64,000 nt of DNA, taken from JAWRCU01 sp033542235 (GTDB lineage: Bacteria; Pseudomonadota; Alphaproteobacteria; Rhizobiales; Rhizobiaceae). Each line of letters begins with the position of its first letter. Within the stretch, counting starts at the first letter, position 1. Shown piece after piece: positions 33,703 to 42,612 of the stretch. The notes beneath the pieces were generated by a model. That model worked only from the letters and a program-made list of their open reading frames with translations. It searched no databases and was not told the DNA's origin. The stretch covers positions 124,001 through 188,000 of the forward strand of contig NZ_JAWRCU010000007.1 of NCBI RefSeq assembly GCF_033542235.1, in the 5' to 3' direction. Both the position numbers and the translations under genes were made by a program.

Positions 33703-35058
33703 TCAGCTGGATCCGCCTGCGGCCGTCACGCGCCAGACCGTATTGCCGACGTCGTCGGCAATCAGCAGGGCGCCGGATTTGTCGATGGCCAGACCAACCG
33801 GACGGCCGCGCGCCTCGCCATTTGAATTCAGGAAGCCTGTCACCACATCCTGCGCCTTCCCGCTAGGGCGGCCGTCACTGAACGGCACGAAGACGACCTT
33901 GTAACCGTTCAACTCCTGCCGGTTCCAGCTGCCGTGCTCACCGACGAAAGCACCGCCGTGATAGTTAGCCGGCAGGCTGTTGCCGGTGTCGAAAGCCAGC
34001 CCCAAGGGGGCGACGTGGGAACTCAGCGAATAATCGGGAACGATCGCCTTCGCGACCAGGTCGGGCCGCTGCGGCTGGACGCGGGGATCAATGTGCTGAC
34101 CCCAATAGCTGTATGGCCAGCCGTAGAAGCCGCCGTCTCGCACGGAAGTCAGGTAGTCCGGCACCAGGTCCGGACCCAGTTCGTCGCGCTCGTTGACGAC
34201 CGTCCAGAGCGCACCTGACTGAGGCTCCCAGCTCAGGCCGTTTGGATTGCGCAATCCGCTCGCGAAGATGCGCCAGCGGCCGCTCGCCCTGTCCACCTCC
34301 CAGATCGCGGCGCGGTTCTTTTCCGCCTCCAGCCCATTTTCGGTGATGTTGCTGTTGGAGCCGACGCCGACGTAAAGCCGCGAGCCGTCCTGGCTTGCCA
34401 GAAGGCTTTTGGTCCAGTGATGGTCTATGGGACCGCCGGGAAGCGGGAGAAGGGGAGTGCCCGGTGCCGAGATCTTCGTATCACCCGGCTTGTACGGGTA
34501 ACGGACGATCGAGTCAGTATTTGCGACGTAGAGATCGTTCCCGACGAGCGCGACGCCGAAAGGTGAGCTGAGGTGGTCGAGGAAGACGCTGCGGGTCTCC
34601 GGCACTCCGTCGCCATTTGCATCGCGCAACAGGGTAATTCGATTGCTTTCCTGGGTGTTGCTGCCGCCTGACGTGGCCATGGATTCGATCCAACCCATGA
34701 CCAGGTCTTTCGGCCGTCTGATCGGCTGGACGTCGGGTGACTTGGATTCGACGACCAGGACGTCGCCGTTCGGCAGCACGTAAAGCGAACGCGGATGCTC
34801 GAGACCGGTGGCAAACGCCTGCACCTGCAATCCCTGCGCGACCGAAGGCTTCTCATCTTTTTGCCATCCGACAATTTTGGCGACGTGCATGGGCGGGATA
34901 AGATATTGCTGCAGCGGCGGCAGATTTGGATTTGGACCGACCTGGGCACTGGGGTCTCCGCCGTTGTCACTGCATGCGGCGACAGCCAGAACCAGCGCGC
35001 CGGCGAAGGAAAAGCTCGCGAAACGGCGCGAGCCGATCGCGCTCGGGTGGGAAGGCAT
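33703..35058 (-). CDS. Sorbosone dehydrogenase-like beta-propeller lipoprotein
   Basis: A 451-residue protein with a lipoprotein signal (VLAVAA-Cys29) and a six-bladed propeller of the soluble PQQ glucose/sorbosone dehydrogenase type (GLEHPRSLYVLPNGDVLVVES, LRNPNGLSWEP, GEHGSWNRQELNGYKVVFVP). It should face the periplasm and may oxidise an aldose or sorbosone with PQQ. Its ATG at 35058 abuts the stop of the DUF2231 gene, so both are one unit. Confidence 0.85.
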   Translation of the reverse strand: MPSHPSAIGSRRFASFSFAGALVLAVAACSDNGGDPSAQVGPNPNLPPLQQYLIPPMHVAKIVGWQKDEKPSVAQGLQVQAFATGLEHPRSLYVLPNGDVLVVESKSPDVQPIRRPKDLVMGWIESMATSGGSNTQESNRITLLRDANGDGVPETRSVFLDHLSSPFGVALVGNDLYVANTDSIVRYPYKPGDTKISAPGTPLLPLPGGPIDHHWTKSLLASQDGSRLYVGVGSNSNITENGLEAEKNRAAIWEVDRASGRWRIFASGLRNPNGLSWEPQSGALWTVVNERDELGPDLVPDYLTSVRDGGFYGWPYSYWGQHIDPRVQPQRPDLVAKAIVPDYSLSSHVAPLGLAFDTGNSLPANYHGGAFVGEHGSWNRQELNGYKVVFVPFSDGRPSGKAQDVVTGFLNSNGEARGRPVGLAIDKSGALLIADDVGNTVWRVTAAGGSS

Positions 35059-35507
35059 CAGTTAGCTACTCCTACTCCATGGCGATAGACCAGGGACCCG
35101 CCCAGCCAGCCGGTGAACAGAAGGATGATCACGACGACAGCGGACAGGATCACGCCTGTCGGGACGACCGAGGTCCAGGCGTCGCGGGTGTGGACGAATG
35201 CATTGACCACGGCGAGCACCATCGCCACCACGTTGCCGACAAGGTGCAGCCACGCCGCCCGCTGTGCGCGAATGAGAGGGTTGGCTATGAAATCGATCAA
35301 ACCCGCGATTGCTGCCAGCACGCCCGTGATGACGCCAATGGTCAGCAGCCAGGCGGAAAAATCCGCCCACATCATGTCCGCTGTCCGCCAGTAGGCGAGA
35401 TCCGTGATCAATGCGCCCGTGAACAATACGATGGGGAAGTGGACGAGCATCGGATGAATGGGATTAATCCCGACCCGGGCCGTTGAACGGGGATGTGCGG
35501 CATCCAT
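35058..35507 (-). CDS. DUF2231 four-helix membrane protein
   Basis: A 149-residue inner-membrane protein with about four hydrophobic helices; the N-terminal NPIHPMLVHFPIVLFTGALI carries the paired His typical of DUF2231 proteins. ATG 35507 has AAGGA upstream. In other bacteria such proteins are paired with periplasmic dehydrogenases, so it may pass electrons from the sorbosone dehydrogenase-like partner via heme; this is inference. A GGAAC-N17-AGTT element lies upstream. Confidence 0.8.
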   Translation of the reverse strand: MDAAHPRSTARVGINPIHPMLVHFPIVLFTGALITDLAYWRTADMMWADFSAWLLTIGVITGVLAAIAGLIDFIANPLIRAQRAAWLHLVGNVVAMVLAVVNAFVHTRDAWTSVVPTGVILSAVVVIILLFTGWLGGSLVYRHGVGVAN

Positions 35508-35545
35508 CGGAACGTCCTTGCATTTCAAAAGATCAGCAACGGATG

Positions 35546-35571
35546 AACTCAGCGGGGTGTTTGGATGTTCC
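35546..35571 (-). promoter_or_regulatory. Possible EcfG-type promoter for the DUF2231 unit
   Basis: Minus-strand GGAAC (35571-35567), 17-bp spacer, AGTT (35549-35546), 38 bp before ATG 35507. Confidence 0.5.
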
Positions 35572-35683
35572 GCTGCGTGAGAACGGCTCCGGATTTCGTT
35601 ACCTCGCGCGACTGCCCGCGACTATGTCGACCGCTCTCGCCGACCGCTCTCGACGTCCGATCTGTCGGGCGGGGAATGGGGCC

Positions 35684-35708
35684 GGAACCATGCCCCGGAT
35701 GTCTCGTT
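35684..35708 (+). promoter_or_regulatory. EcfG-type promoter for the proline-rich gene
   Basis: GGAAC (35684-35688), 16-bp spacer, CGTT (35705-35708), 38 bp before ATG 35747. Confidence 0.65.
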
Positions 35709-35746
35709 GGGCAGGCATGTCTTGTCGGCAAGAAAGGCAGGCTGAC

Positions 35747-35926
35747 ATGAGCGATCCGTTCCAGCCAATTCCGACGCCGGATCCAAAACCGCCGGTGCAA
35801 CCGCCCCCGAGCCCGACGCCTCCGCCGCAGCCGGTCAGGGAACCCGAACCAGAGCGGTTACCGGATGAAGCGCCCGAGCCAAACCCGGACGAAAATATCG
35901 ATCCGCCCGAGCAGGCGGATCGGTGA
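35747..35926 (+). CDS. Proline-rich 59-residue protein
   Basis: Starts at ATG 35747 behind AAAGGCAGG. About a third of the residues are Pro, with P-x-P and Glu/Asp-Pro repeats, so it is probably an extended, disordered chain. No signal peptide. The long in-frame extension to 35483 crosses the promoter and has no good start. Function unknown; likely stress regulated. Confidence 0.6.
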   Translation: MSDPFQPIPTPDPKPPVQPPPSPTPPPQPVREPEPERLPDEAPEPNPDENIDPPEQADR

Positions 35927-35980
35927 TGGTGAAGTCGCGGCCGGGGGCCGGTCGGCTGCTGAGAACAGGCGAAGAAGCCG

Positions 35981-36139
35981 CTAAATCCTGCCCATCAGCG
36001 CCAGGATGAGTATGACAATGAGAATAACACCGACGATGCCCGATGGCCCGTAGCCCCAACCCGAGGAATAAGGCCAAGCGGGGATGGCCCCAAGTAGCAC
36101 CAAAATAAGAATAATAACGAGGATAGTGCCGAGCGTCAT
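35981..36139 (-). CDS. DUF3309-type small membrane protein
   Basis: A 52-residue protein (ATG 36139, stop 35981) that is almost entirely two hydrophobic helices joined by a PAWPYSSGWGYGPSG turn. This aromatic/Gly turn between Ile/Leu/Val-rich helices is the pattern of DUF3309 proteins, common in rhizobia. It should sit in the inner membrane. GAGGAACC precedes the start. A GGAAC-N17-CATT element (36170-36195, minus strand) is a possible promoter. Confidence 0.75.
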   Translation of the reverse strand: MTLGTILVIILILVLLGAIPAWPYSSGWGYGPSGIVGVILIVILILALMGRI

Positions 36140-36301
36140 GTGGGTTCCTCTTCAATATTTTGAGTGGGTAATGCTTATCCCCACGACAGAGTTCCTCGAC
36201 GACGCGAATTGTTGGCCAATAGAGCCACAGTGATTTCGGTCTGGCGGAGAGCGAGGCGGCGCTGGTGTAAGAGGGCTCTCCAGGCTTTCAGCTGAACAAA
36301 T

Positions 36302-36326
36302 GGAACAGTGGCCTTACGAAACTGTT
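36302..36326 (+). promoter_or_regulatory. EcfG-type promoter for the 36351 gene
   Basis: GGAAC (36302-36306), 16-bp spacer, TGTT (36323-36326), 24 bp before ATG 36351. Confidence 0.6.
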
Positions 36327-36350
36327 GAGGCTCCAATGGGAGAATGACCA

Positions 36351-36557
36351 ATGCCGGCGGACAAGATTGAAGCAGGCCCTGGCAATCCTTCCGTCGCCGC
36401 CTCCGAAAAGGCCCGGGCCAGGGCGCTTGCAGGCCAATATGGCATCAGCCTCGGGCAAGCGCGTGAGTTGATCGCCCAGCACCGCAATGATCAGGAAATC
36501 CTGGAACAGAAGGCAGCGAAGTTGAAGGCAGATCGGAACGCCGGAAAAACTGACTGA
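36351..36557 (+). CDS. Small hypothetical protein
   Basis: A 68-residue soluble protein: an Ala/Lys-rich helix followed by ALAGQYGISLGQARELIAQHRND, which resembles a helix-turn-helix or DUF3606-like unit, then a basic coil. It is expressed from a GGAAC-N16-TGTT promoter. No function assigned. Confidence 0.65.
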   Translation: MPADKIEAGPGNPSVAASEKARARALAGQYGISLGQARELIAQHRNDQEILEQKAAKLKADRNAGKTD

Positions 36558-36734
36558 ACTGCCAGGGCTGCGCGTTCCCCCTGAACAGGACCTGACGCTG
36601 GATCTGTCGTGCATCCCGGCCAAGCCCGAAGGGGGCCTGAAGATAAGTCGCGTGAGGCAGTGCCCTGTGGGCGGGTCGCGGCCCGATATCGAAGCAAGGG
36701 GGGCCGTCCCCCGCGGCACAGCAATAGGACGAAG

Positions 36735-38219
36735 ATGACCGGAACCACAGCCCTCAATGGCAAGAACGGAAGCTGCTGGACGGCAACTGCCGGGCCAACC
36801 AGCTATTCGCCGCTCGAAGGCTCCATTCATGCCGAAACCGTGGTCGTCGGTGCCGGGATCGTTGGCCTTACCACCGCGTTGCGGCTTTGCGAGGCCGGAC
36901 GTTCCGTCATCGTGCTTGAGGCGCTGCGGGTGGGCCGACAGGTCACGGGTCGCTCGACCGCCAAGATCACGACCCAGCACGGCCTGATCTACCATGATCT
37001 CATGCGCAATCTCGGGCAACCGACGGCGCAGAGCTATGCCGATGCAAATCGCGCCGGCGTCCGCCAAATTCTCGACTGGGCGGCCGCGCACGCGATCGAC
37101 TGTGACCTCGAAACCAGAGCCGCCTACACCTATACCGCTGACCCGGCGCGGCGCGGGGAAATCGAGGCCGAGGCGAATGCAGCCCGGCAGCTGGGGCTCG
37201 ATGCGGAGGTGCTCGATCGTGCTCCGCTCCCATTCTCTACGGCGGGCGCGTTGCGCTTCCCCGACCAGGCGCAGTTCAATCCGGCGCGCTATGCAATCGG
37301 TCTCGCCAGGGCGGTGGAGAAGCTCGGCGGGCGCATCTTCGAACTGAGCCGCGCCGTGTCGATCGATGAAGCGAGCCGCTGGCGCGTTGTGACCGACAAC
37401 GGGACTGCGCACGCAGAGAACATGGTCGTTGCCACGAACATGACGGTCAAGAGCCCGGTCGGGATGGCCAACCGGACGCAGCCGCGCAGCCATCCCGTCA
37501 TGGCGTTTCGTATCGATGATCCTACGCGGCTCGACGGCATGTTCCTCGGCATCGACAATCCGACCAGATCCATCCGGACAGGCCGCGATGATGCAGGGCC
37601 TCTCCTGGTGGTGCTCGGGCCGAAATTCAACACGGGTCAGGACGCCGACGTCGCCCGCCGCTTCGTCGAGCTCGAGAGCTGGGCACGCGCCAACCTTCCG
37701 GTAGGCGCTGCCGCCTGGCGCTGGTGCAACGAGGACTACGATACGCCGGACCGTCTGCCATATGTCGGCGAGCCCGACCCGGACAAGTCGCCGGGGTTTC
37801 ATATCGCGACCGGCTTCAACGCCTGGGGGATCAGCAATGGGACAGCCGCCGGAATCCTGATTTCCGACCGCATCCTGGGCCAGTCCTGTCCATGGGAGAA
37901 GCTCTATGATCCGGCGCGGCCCTACGACAAAGAATTCCACATCAATGGCCAGAGCCAATCCATCGTCGGGAGCTTCGATGAAATCGGGCCGGGCGAGGGC
38001 GGAGTCCTCGTAAGCGGCGAGAAAAAGATAGCCGCCTGGCGGGATGAAACAGGAGAACTCCATACCGTCTCTGCGACCTGCACCCACAAGGGATGCACGG
38101 TAAGCTGGAACAATGCCGACCGCACCTGGGATTGCCCGTGCCACGGCTCGATTTTCGCGGCCGACGGGTCGGTCATCCACGGGCCGGCAAGAAAGGCGTT
38201 GCCGCCGGCCAGCCTCTGA
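36735..38219 (+). CDS. FAD-dependent oxidoreductase with C-terminal Rieske domain
   Basis: A 494-residue fusion. Residues 35-400 form a DAO-type FAD domain (VVVGAGIVGLTTALRLCEAG at 36-55; FHIATGFNAWGISNGTAAG near 380). The last 90 residues are a Rieske 2Fe-2S domain with C-x-H ... C-x-x-H ligands (CTHKGC, CPCHGS). The architecture matches a family often described as gamma-glutamylputrescine-oxidase-like with Rieske tail, of unknown substrate. ATG 36735 is chosen with AGGA upstream. There is no Tat signal, so it is cytoplasmic. Confidence 0.87.
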   Translation: MTGTTALNGKNGSCWTATAGPTSYSPLEGSIHAETVVVGAGIVGLTTALRLCEAGRSVIVLEALRVGRQVTGRSTAKITTQHGLIYHDLMRNLGQPTAQSYADANRAGVRQILDWAAAHAIDCDLETRAAYTYTADPARRGEIEAEANAARQLGLDAEVLDRAPLPFSTAGALRFPDQAQFNPARYAIGLARAVEKLGGRIFELSRAVSIDEASRWRVVTDNGTAHAENMVVATNMTVKSPVGMANRTQPRSHPVMAFRIDDPTRLDGMFLGIDNPTRSIRTGRDDAGPLLVVLGPKFNTGQDADVARRFVELESWARANLPVGAAAWRWCNEDYDTPDRLPYVGEPDPDKSPGFHIATGFNAWGISNGTAAGILISDRILGQSCPWEKLYDPARPYDKEFHINGQSQSIVGSFDEIGPGEGGVLVSGEKKIAAWRDETGELHTVSATCTHKGCTVSWNNADRTWDCPCHGSIFAADGSVIHGPARKALPPASL

Positions 38220-38378
38220 CAGTCTCGTCGTCGAAGGTCTCTCGGTGGGATCGCTTCTCACGCGATATTCTGGATGCGGGCCCAAGTGCTCTTGGTGCCC
38301 CAGATGCCTGAACGGAGCGGCGGGCCGCTTATGCCGGACCGCGGCGCGTCCGCTCCCCGGCTCGATCGAGGAGCCGCG

Positions 38379-39470
38379 TCATTCCTTCAGCCCGGCAACA
38401 CGCTCCAGCATCGGGCGCTGCAGCCAATGCACATGCCCGACAATGCCAAATGCGAGATTGCGGAATGTCGTCAGCAGCGGATTGCTCGCTTGAGCAGCGG
38501 AAAGGAGCGTTTCGCTCAATCTGATCCATTGATGGCCGATCGGGTGGCGCTCGGCCGTGTAGCCAGCGAGATCGTTCGCGGCGAGGCGACGCGCGAAGGA
38601 CGCGGCATCCTCGATCCCGAGATTCATGCCGCGGGCGCCGACCGGCGAGTGGACATGCGCGGCATCGCCGCCGAGGAAAACATTACCATCCTGGTATCGC
38701 GGCGCCTGGCGGATGGGAATACGAAACTGGTCGGTGCGGAGCACTTGGACGATCCGATAGTTGCCCGGCACACGCGCAAGCGCGTTGTCGGTATTGGAGA
38801 CGGCGCGAAACCGGTCTTTGCCGATCGGAATGATGAAGCCGACATCACCATTCGGATGAAGAAAGGCGTGAGCCGCACCAGGCTCGTAGGGCCAGTCGGC
38901 TATCTCTGCGTCCGCTATGCTCCACGTTCGGTGATGCGTATATCCCTCGAAATTGAACGCCAGCGCCTTGCGCACCGCGCTCTGCACACCGTCGGCGCCG
39001 AACAGGAACTCGCAGACGGCAGTTTCTTGCCCGGCCGGTCCTTCAAGTGCAGCGTGGATCTCGCCGCCGGAGCGCTCGAGTGCGACGAAGAGGGTGCGCC
39101 ATTCGACGGCAACGCCGAATCCCGCAAGGATATCGACCATGATGGTTTCCGTGTCGCTTTGCGGGAGCGACAGCAGGAAATTGAACCGGTGCGGCAGCCC
39201 CGAAAAGTCAAAGGCACCAAGCTGGTGGCCATTGAACCAAAAATGCGCCCGATAGATCCTGATGCCGTTGGCGAGCAGCCGCTCCGTAACACCCGAGGGC
39301 TCCAGAACATCCAGGCTATGCGAGCTGATGCCCACGGCCTTGCTCAAGGAGGTCGGCTTTTCGTCGCGATCGATAATGCGCGGAGTGAAGCCGCGGCGCG
39401 CAAGTTCGACGGCCGCGGTCAATCCTGTCGGGCCGGCACCTACGATGAGGACGCCAGGTTTGTTTGTCAT
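38379..39470 (-). CDS. PHBH-type FAD monooxygenase
   Basis: A 363-residue aromatic-hydroxylase-like flavoprotein with a GAGPTGLTAAVELARRG dinucleotide motif (residues 11-27), a DG-type motif (FGADGVQSAVR) and FLGGDAAHVHSPVGARGMN for FAD ribose binding. It would hydroxylate an aromatic or epoxidise an olefin using NAD(P)H. It follows the NDUFA9-like gene by 51 bp on the same strand. It is slightly shorter than most PHBH proteins. Confidence 0.83.
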   Translation of the reverse strand: MTNKPGVLIVGAGPTGLTAAVELARRGFTPRIIDRDEKPTSLSKAVGISSHSLDVLEPSGVTERLLANGIRIYRAHFWFNGHQLGAFDFSGLPHRFNFLLSLPQSDTETIMVDILAGFGVAVEWRTLFVALERSGGEIHAALEGPAGQETAVCEFLFGADGVQSAVRKALAFNFEGYTHHRTWSIADAEIADWPYEPGAAHAFLHPNGDVGFIIPIGKDRFRAVSNTDNALARVPGNYRIVQVLRTDQFRIPIRQAPRYQDGNVFLGGDAAHVHSPVGARGMNLGIEDAASFARRLAANDLAGYTAERHPIGHQWIRLSETLLSAAQASNPLLTTFRNLAFGIVGHVHWLQRPMLERVAGLKE

Positions 39471-39521
39471 TGCGCTTCCAAGTCTCCGCCGACCCGATGG
39501 TTCCCCCTGTCGGTCCCTTCC

Positions 39522-40460
39522 TCACGACTGGTGTTCGATCAGCCGGATCACGTCATCGACAGTCTTCGGTTCAACGCCGAGCTCCAGGAAGCCCGGCAAA
39601 CCCCTTCCGGCGATATTGTCCTGCTGCATGAGCTCGACCTGATTGCGCGTGATTGGGGGCGCGGAAAGAGACTCCGCAATGCCTGCCACAGCTGTCCATG
39701 CCGCGAAAGGCATGGGCATAAGCGTCACCGATATGCCGAGTTGCCGGCCGATTTCACGAAGGAGTTCCCGGTAGGTATAGGTGTGCGGGCCGCCCAATTC
39801 GAAGACGGGCGAACGAATGTGATTGCGCCCCTCGATCAGCCGCGCCACCGCTTCGGCGACGTCTTCTACATAGGCCGGCTGAAGCCGGGTCTGGCCCTGC
39901 CCGAACAACGGATAAAGCGGCAAGCGACGCATCAGCCGAACGATCGTCGTGAGGAAGGCGTCGTCCCGTCCCATCATGACCGCAGGACGCACGATGAGAG
40001 CCCCGGGAAAGGCTTTCGCGACGGCAGCTTCCCCGCGCCCGCGGGCTGCGATGTATTTCGAATCCGATCGAGGATCAGAGCCGATCCCCGAGATTTGGAC
40101 GAAGCGATCGACGTGGCGGGCGAGCGCAGCTGCAGCGAGTTCCGCCGCCGCCTTCACATGCACGCGTTCGAAAGTCAGTTCGCCATGCTCGACATAGAGG
40201 CTGACCGCGTTGATAACCGCATATGATCCCCCGGTCGCCGAGGCGATCGATGAGGCGTCCAATATATCCGCCTTGACCGCTTCGACCGCGCTGGTGCTGC
40301 GGCCAGGCCGCACCCGACTTGGATGGCGGGAGGCGACGCGGACAGGAAACCCTTTTTCTCCAAGCCGTTCGACGATCCGCCGGCCCAGGAAACCCGTTCC
40401 GCCGAATACTGTCACGAGGCGGTTCGCATTGGAGCCCGTCCCATCCGTTCGGCTCGCCAT
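39522..40460 (-). CDS. NDUFA9-like NAD(P)-binding SDR
   Basis: A 312-residue atypical SDR: VTVFGGTGFLGRRIVERL for NAD(P), VQISGIGSD, and SKYIAARGRGEAAV in place of the YxxxK site. This pattern fits the complex I NDUFA9/quinone-associated or mitochondrial-like SDR group. ATG 40460 has AAGGG upstream. Role is unclear; it may bind a nucleotide as an assembly or redox sensor protein. Confidence 0.8.
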   Translation of the reverse strand: MASRTDGTGSNANRLVTVFGGTGFLGRRIVERLGEKGFPVRVASRHPSRVRPGRSTSAVEAVKADILDASSIASATGGSYAVINAVSLYVEHGELTFERVHVKAAAELAAAALARHVDRFVQISGIGSDPRSDSKYIAARGRGEAAVAKAFPGALIVRPAVMMGRDDAFLTTIVRLMRRLPLYPLFGQGQTRLQPAYVEDVAEAVARLIEGRNHIRSPVFELGGPHTYTYRELLREIGRQLGISVTLMPMPFAAWTAVAGIAESLSAPPITRNQVELMQQDNIAGRGLPGFLELGVEPKTVDDVIRLIEHQS

Positions 40461-40564
40461 TCTGTACCCTTCATCGCGCTTCCCGCTCCTCGAACCAATT
40501 GAGCGGCGCAATGTTCGCCTCGTCTATTGGTGCGGCGAGCCGTCGGTGCAGAGCGCGGGATGCC

Positions 40565-40589
40565 GGAACGAAATCTCGAAGCCGCAGTT
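40565..40589 (+). promoter_or_regulatory. Possible EcfG-type promoter for the 40640 unit
   Basis: GGAAC (40565-40569), 16-bp spacer, AGTT (40586-40589), 50 bp before ATG 40640. This is the rightmost such element I found. Confidence 0.5.
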
Positions 40590-40639
40590 AGGCGGCCGAT
40601 GTGGGCGGCCGGGCCAGGAGCAACGAGAGGAGTGCCGGA

Positions 40640-41560
40640 ATGCAGAGCGTTCGTATCCATGCATTTGGCGGTCCGGAGGTCCTGGCGCTCGAGACGGAGC
40701 CCACGCCCGACCCGCAATCCGGCGAGGTTCTGGTCCGCATACATGCCGCCAGCGTTAATCCGGTCGATTACAAGATTCGCAACGGCGGCTATGTCGGAGA
40801 GGATCGCCTGCCGCTGACGCTCGGGCGCGATATTTCGGGCGTCGTCGAAGGATGCGGACCGGGTGTCGAAGAGTTCAAGCCCGGCGACGCAGTCTATGCG
40901 CTGTTGACGCCGGACCGCGGCGGCTATGCCGAATTCGTGGCGGTCAAGGCCGAGGATTGCGCAGCCGAGCCGGCAAGCCTCGACCATGTGCACGCGGCGG
41001 CGGTCCCTCTCGCCGCCTTGACCGCTTGGCAGGGCATTTTCGACCATGGCGGCCTGAGCGCGGGTCAGCGTGTCCTGATCCATGGCGCTGCCGGTGGTGT
41101 CGGCCATTTCGCGGTTCAGTTCGCCAAGGCGCGAGGCGCGACCGTCTACGCAACGTGTTCGGGTCAGGACATCGATTTTGTGCGGAGCCTCGGCGCCGAC
41201 GAGGCGATCGACTACAAAAACCGGCGCTTCGAGGACATCGCGCGCGATATCGATCTCGTTTACGACCTCGTCGCCGGCGATACCCAGGAGCGCTCCTGGT
41301 CGGTTCTCAGGGAAGGCGGCATCATCGTCTCGACCCTTCAGGAGCCATCGAAGGAAAAGGCCGCCGAACACAAGGCGCGCGGGGCTCGATACATGACGAA
41401 GCCGGACGGCGCCGAGCTCGGCGAAATTGGACGGCTGATCGATGCAGGTGACGTGCGCGTCGAGGTGGGCAAAGTCTTCCCGCTGCGCCAGGCAGCGGAT
41501 GCAGAGCGCGCGCTCGAAGAGGAACACGTCCGCGGCAAGGTGGTTCTGAAGGTGGCATAG
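40640..41560 (+). CDS. MDR-family NADP-dependent quinone oxidoreductase
   Basis: A 306-residue zinc-free medium-chain reductase. The N-terminal catalytic domain contains NPVDYKIRNG and LGRDISGVVE; the Rossmann domain has HGAAGGVGHFAVQFAKA. It reduces quinones or enones with NADPH. ATG 40640 follows GAGGAG. The SDR and aldehyde dehydrogenase genes downstream on the same strand (gaps 100 and 73 bp) may form a carbonyl-detoxification set. Confidence 0.87.
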   Translation: MQSVRIHAFGGPEVLALETEPTPDPQSGEVLVRIHAASVNPVDYKIRNGGYVGEDRLPLTLGRDISGVVEGCGPGVEEFKPGDAVYALLTPDRGGYAEFVAVKAEDCAAEPASLDHVHAAAVPLAALTAWQGIFDHGGLSAGQRVLIHGAAGGVGHFAVQFAKARGATVYATCSGQDIDFVRSLGADEAIDYKNRRFEDIARDIDLVYDLVAGDTQERSWSVLREGGIIVSTLQEPSKEKAAEHKARGARYMTKPDGAELGEIGRLIDAGDVRVEVGKVFPLRQAADAERALEEEHVRGKVVLKVA

Positions 41561-41660
41561 CCGGAGGTCTCGGCCTATCGCCGGGCTGTTGCCGCAGAGC
41601 GCTGAGAATCCGCAAGAAGCCTCGCCCTAAGCGAGGCGCAGAGCAATAGGAGATTTCCCG

Positions 41661-42539
41661 ATGGCAGGACGACTCGATGGCAAAGTTGCGATCGTAACGG
41701 GAGCGGGCGCAGGCATCGGCGAGGCGGTCGCACATAAATTCGCACGGGAGGGCGCTAAGCTTGTGCTCGCCGGCTTGCCTGACGATCCGGTGGAAGACGT
41801 TGCCCAGGCCATCCGCGACAATGGTGGAGAGGCCGATGTTTGCCTCGCCAATATCGCCGACGAGCAATCGGCACGTGCCTGTGTCCAGATGGCGATCGAC
41901 CGGTTCGGCAAGCTCGATGTCCTCGTCAACAATGCCGGCGTCTTCCTCGAGGTCGCCGAATGCCAGGACTATTCCGTCGACAACTTCGATCGGACTATGC
42001 TCAACAATATCCGGTCGGTCTTCATGATGACTAAATTCGCGCTGCCGCACCTGCAGACGACACGAGGCGTCGTGCTCAGCGCCGGCTCCGAGGCCGGCGA
42101 AATGGGCGAAGGCAACAATGCGCCCTATGGCGGCACCAAAGGCTTCGTTCATGCATTCATGCGAGGCATCGCATTCGAGCAGGGCAAATATGGCGTGCGG
42201 GCCAACTGCGTCTGTCCGGGGCCTGTCGATACGGCATGGACGCACAAGGAAACCGGTCCGATGGACGAACAGATGGAAAAGATGACCGTGGCCGGCACGG
42301 TACTCGGACGGCGAGGCACGCCCGAGGAGATCGCCAACGTCTATGCCTTCCTCGCCTCCGACGAAGCGAGCAACGTGACCGGTGCTCTCTGGTACGTCGA
42401 CGGCGGCACGACGATCGCCAAGGGCGGTCCTGGCCAGTTCATCCCCGGCGAGCTTACGGCGCAGCCGAAAGCGTCTCTGCCGCTGCGGCACAGCCACGAC
42501 GGTCTGAAGGATAAGCAGACGGAGAACCGGCTGCACTGA
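41661..42539 (+). CDS. SDR-family oxidoreductase
   Basis: A 292-residue classical SDR: TGAGAGIGEAVA for cofactor binding, NNAG, a Ser in LSAGSEAGE and active-site YGGTK, followed by the PGPVDT segment. There is an unusual polar C-terminal tail of about 30 residues (LRHSHDGLKDKQTENRLH). Substrate unknown; probably an alcohol or keto-acid related to the adjacent aldehyde dehydrogenase. Confidence 0.85.
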   Translation: MAGRLDGKVAIVTGAGAGIGEAVAHKFAREGAKLVLAGLPDDPVEDVAQAIRDNGGEADVCLANIADEQSARACVQMAIDRFGKLDVLVNNAGVFLEVAECQDYSVDNFDRTMLNNIRSVFMMTKFALPHLQTTRGVVLSAGSEAGEMGEGNNAPYGGTKGFVHAFMRGIAFEQGKYGVRANCVCPGPVDTAWTHKETGPMDEQMEKMTVAGTVLGRRGTPEEIANVYAFLASDEASNVTGALWYVDGGTTIAKGGPGQFIPGELTAQPKASLPLRHSHDGLKDKQTENRLH

Positions 42540-42612
42540 AACCCGGTCGGAACCGCAGGCGGATGACGATGACCCGTCCGCCTTTTGCCGGCACATCCAC
42601 AAGGGCTGGCCG

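Noticed and set aside
36288..38285. 665-codon open frame on the minus strand
   Set aside because: It is antisense to the FAD/Rieske gene, whose domains and catalytic motifs are clear; its own translation has no recognisable motif and reflects the high-GC codon pattern.
38274..40226. 650-codon open frame on the plus strand
   Set aside because: It is antisense to the PHBH-type and NDUFA9-like genes and shows no domain.
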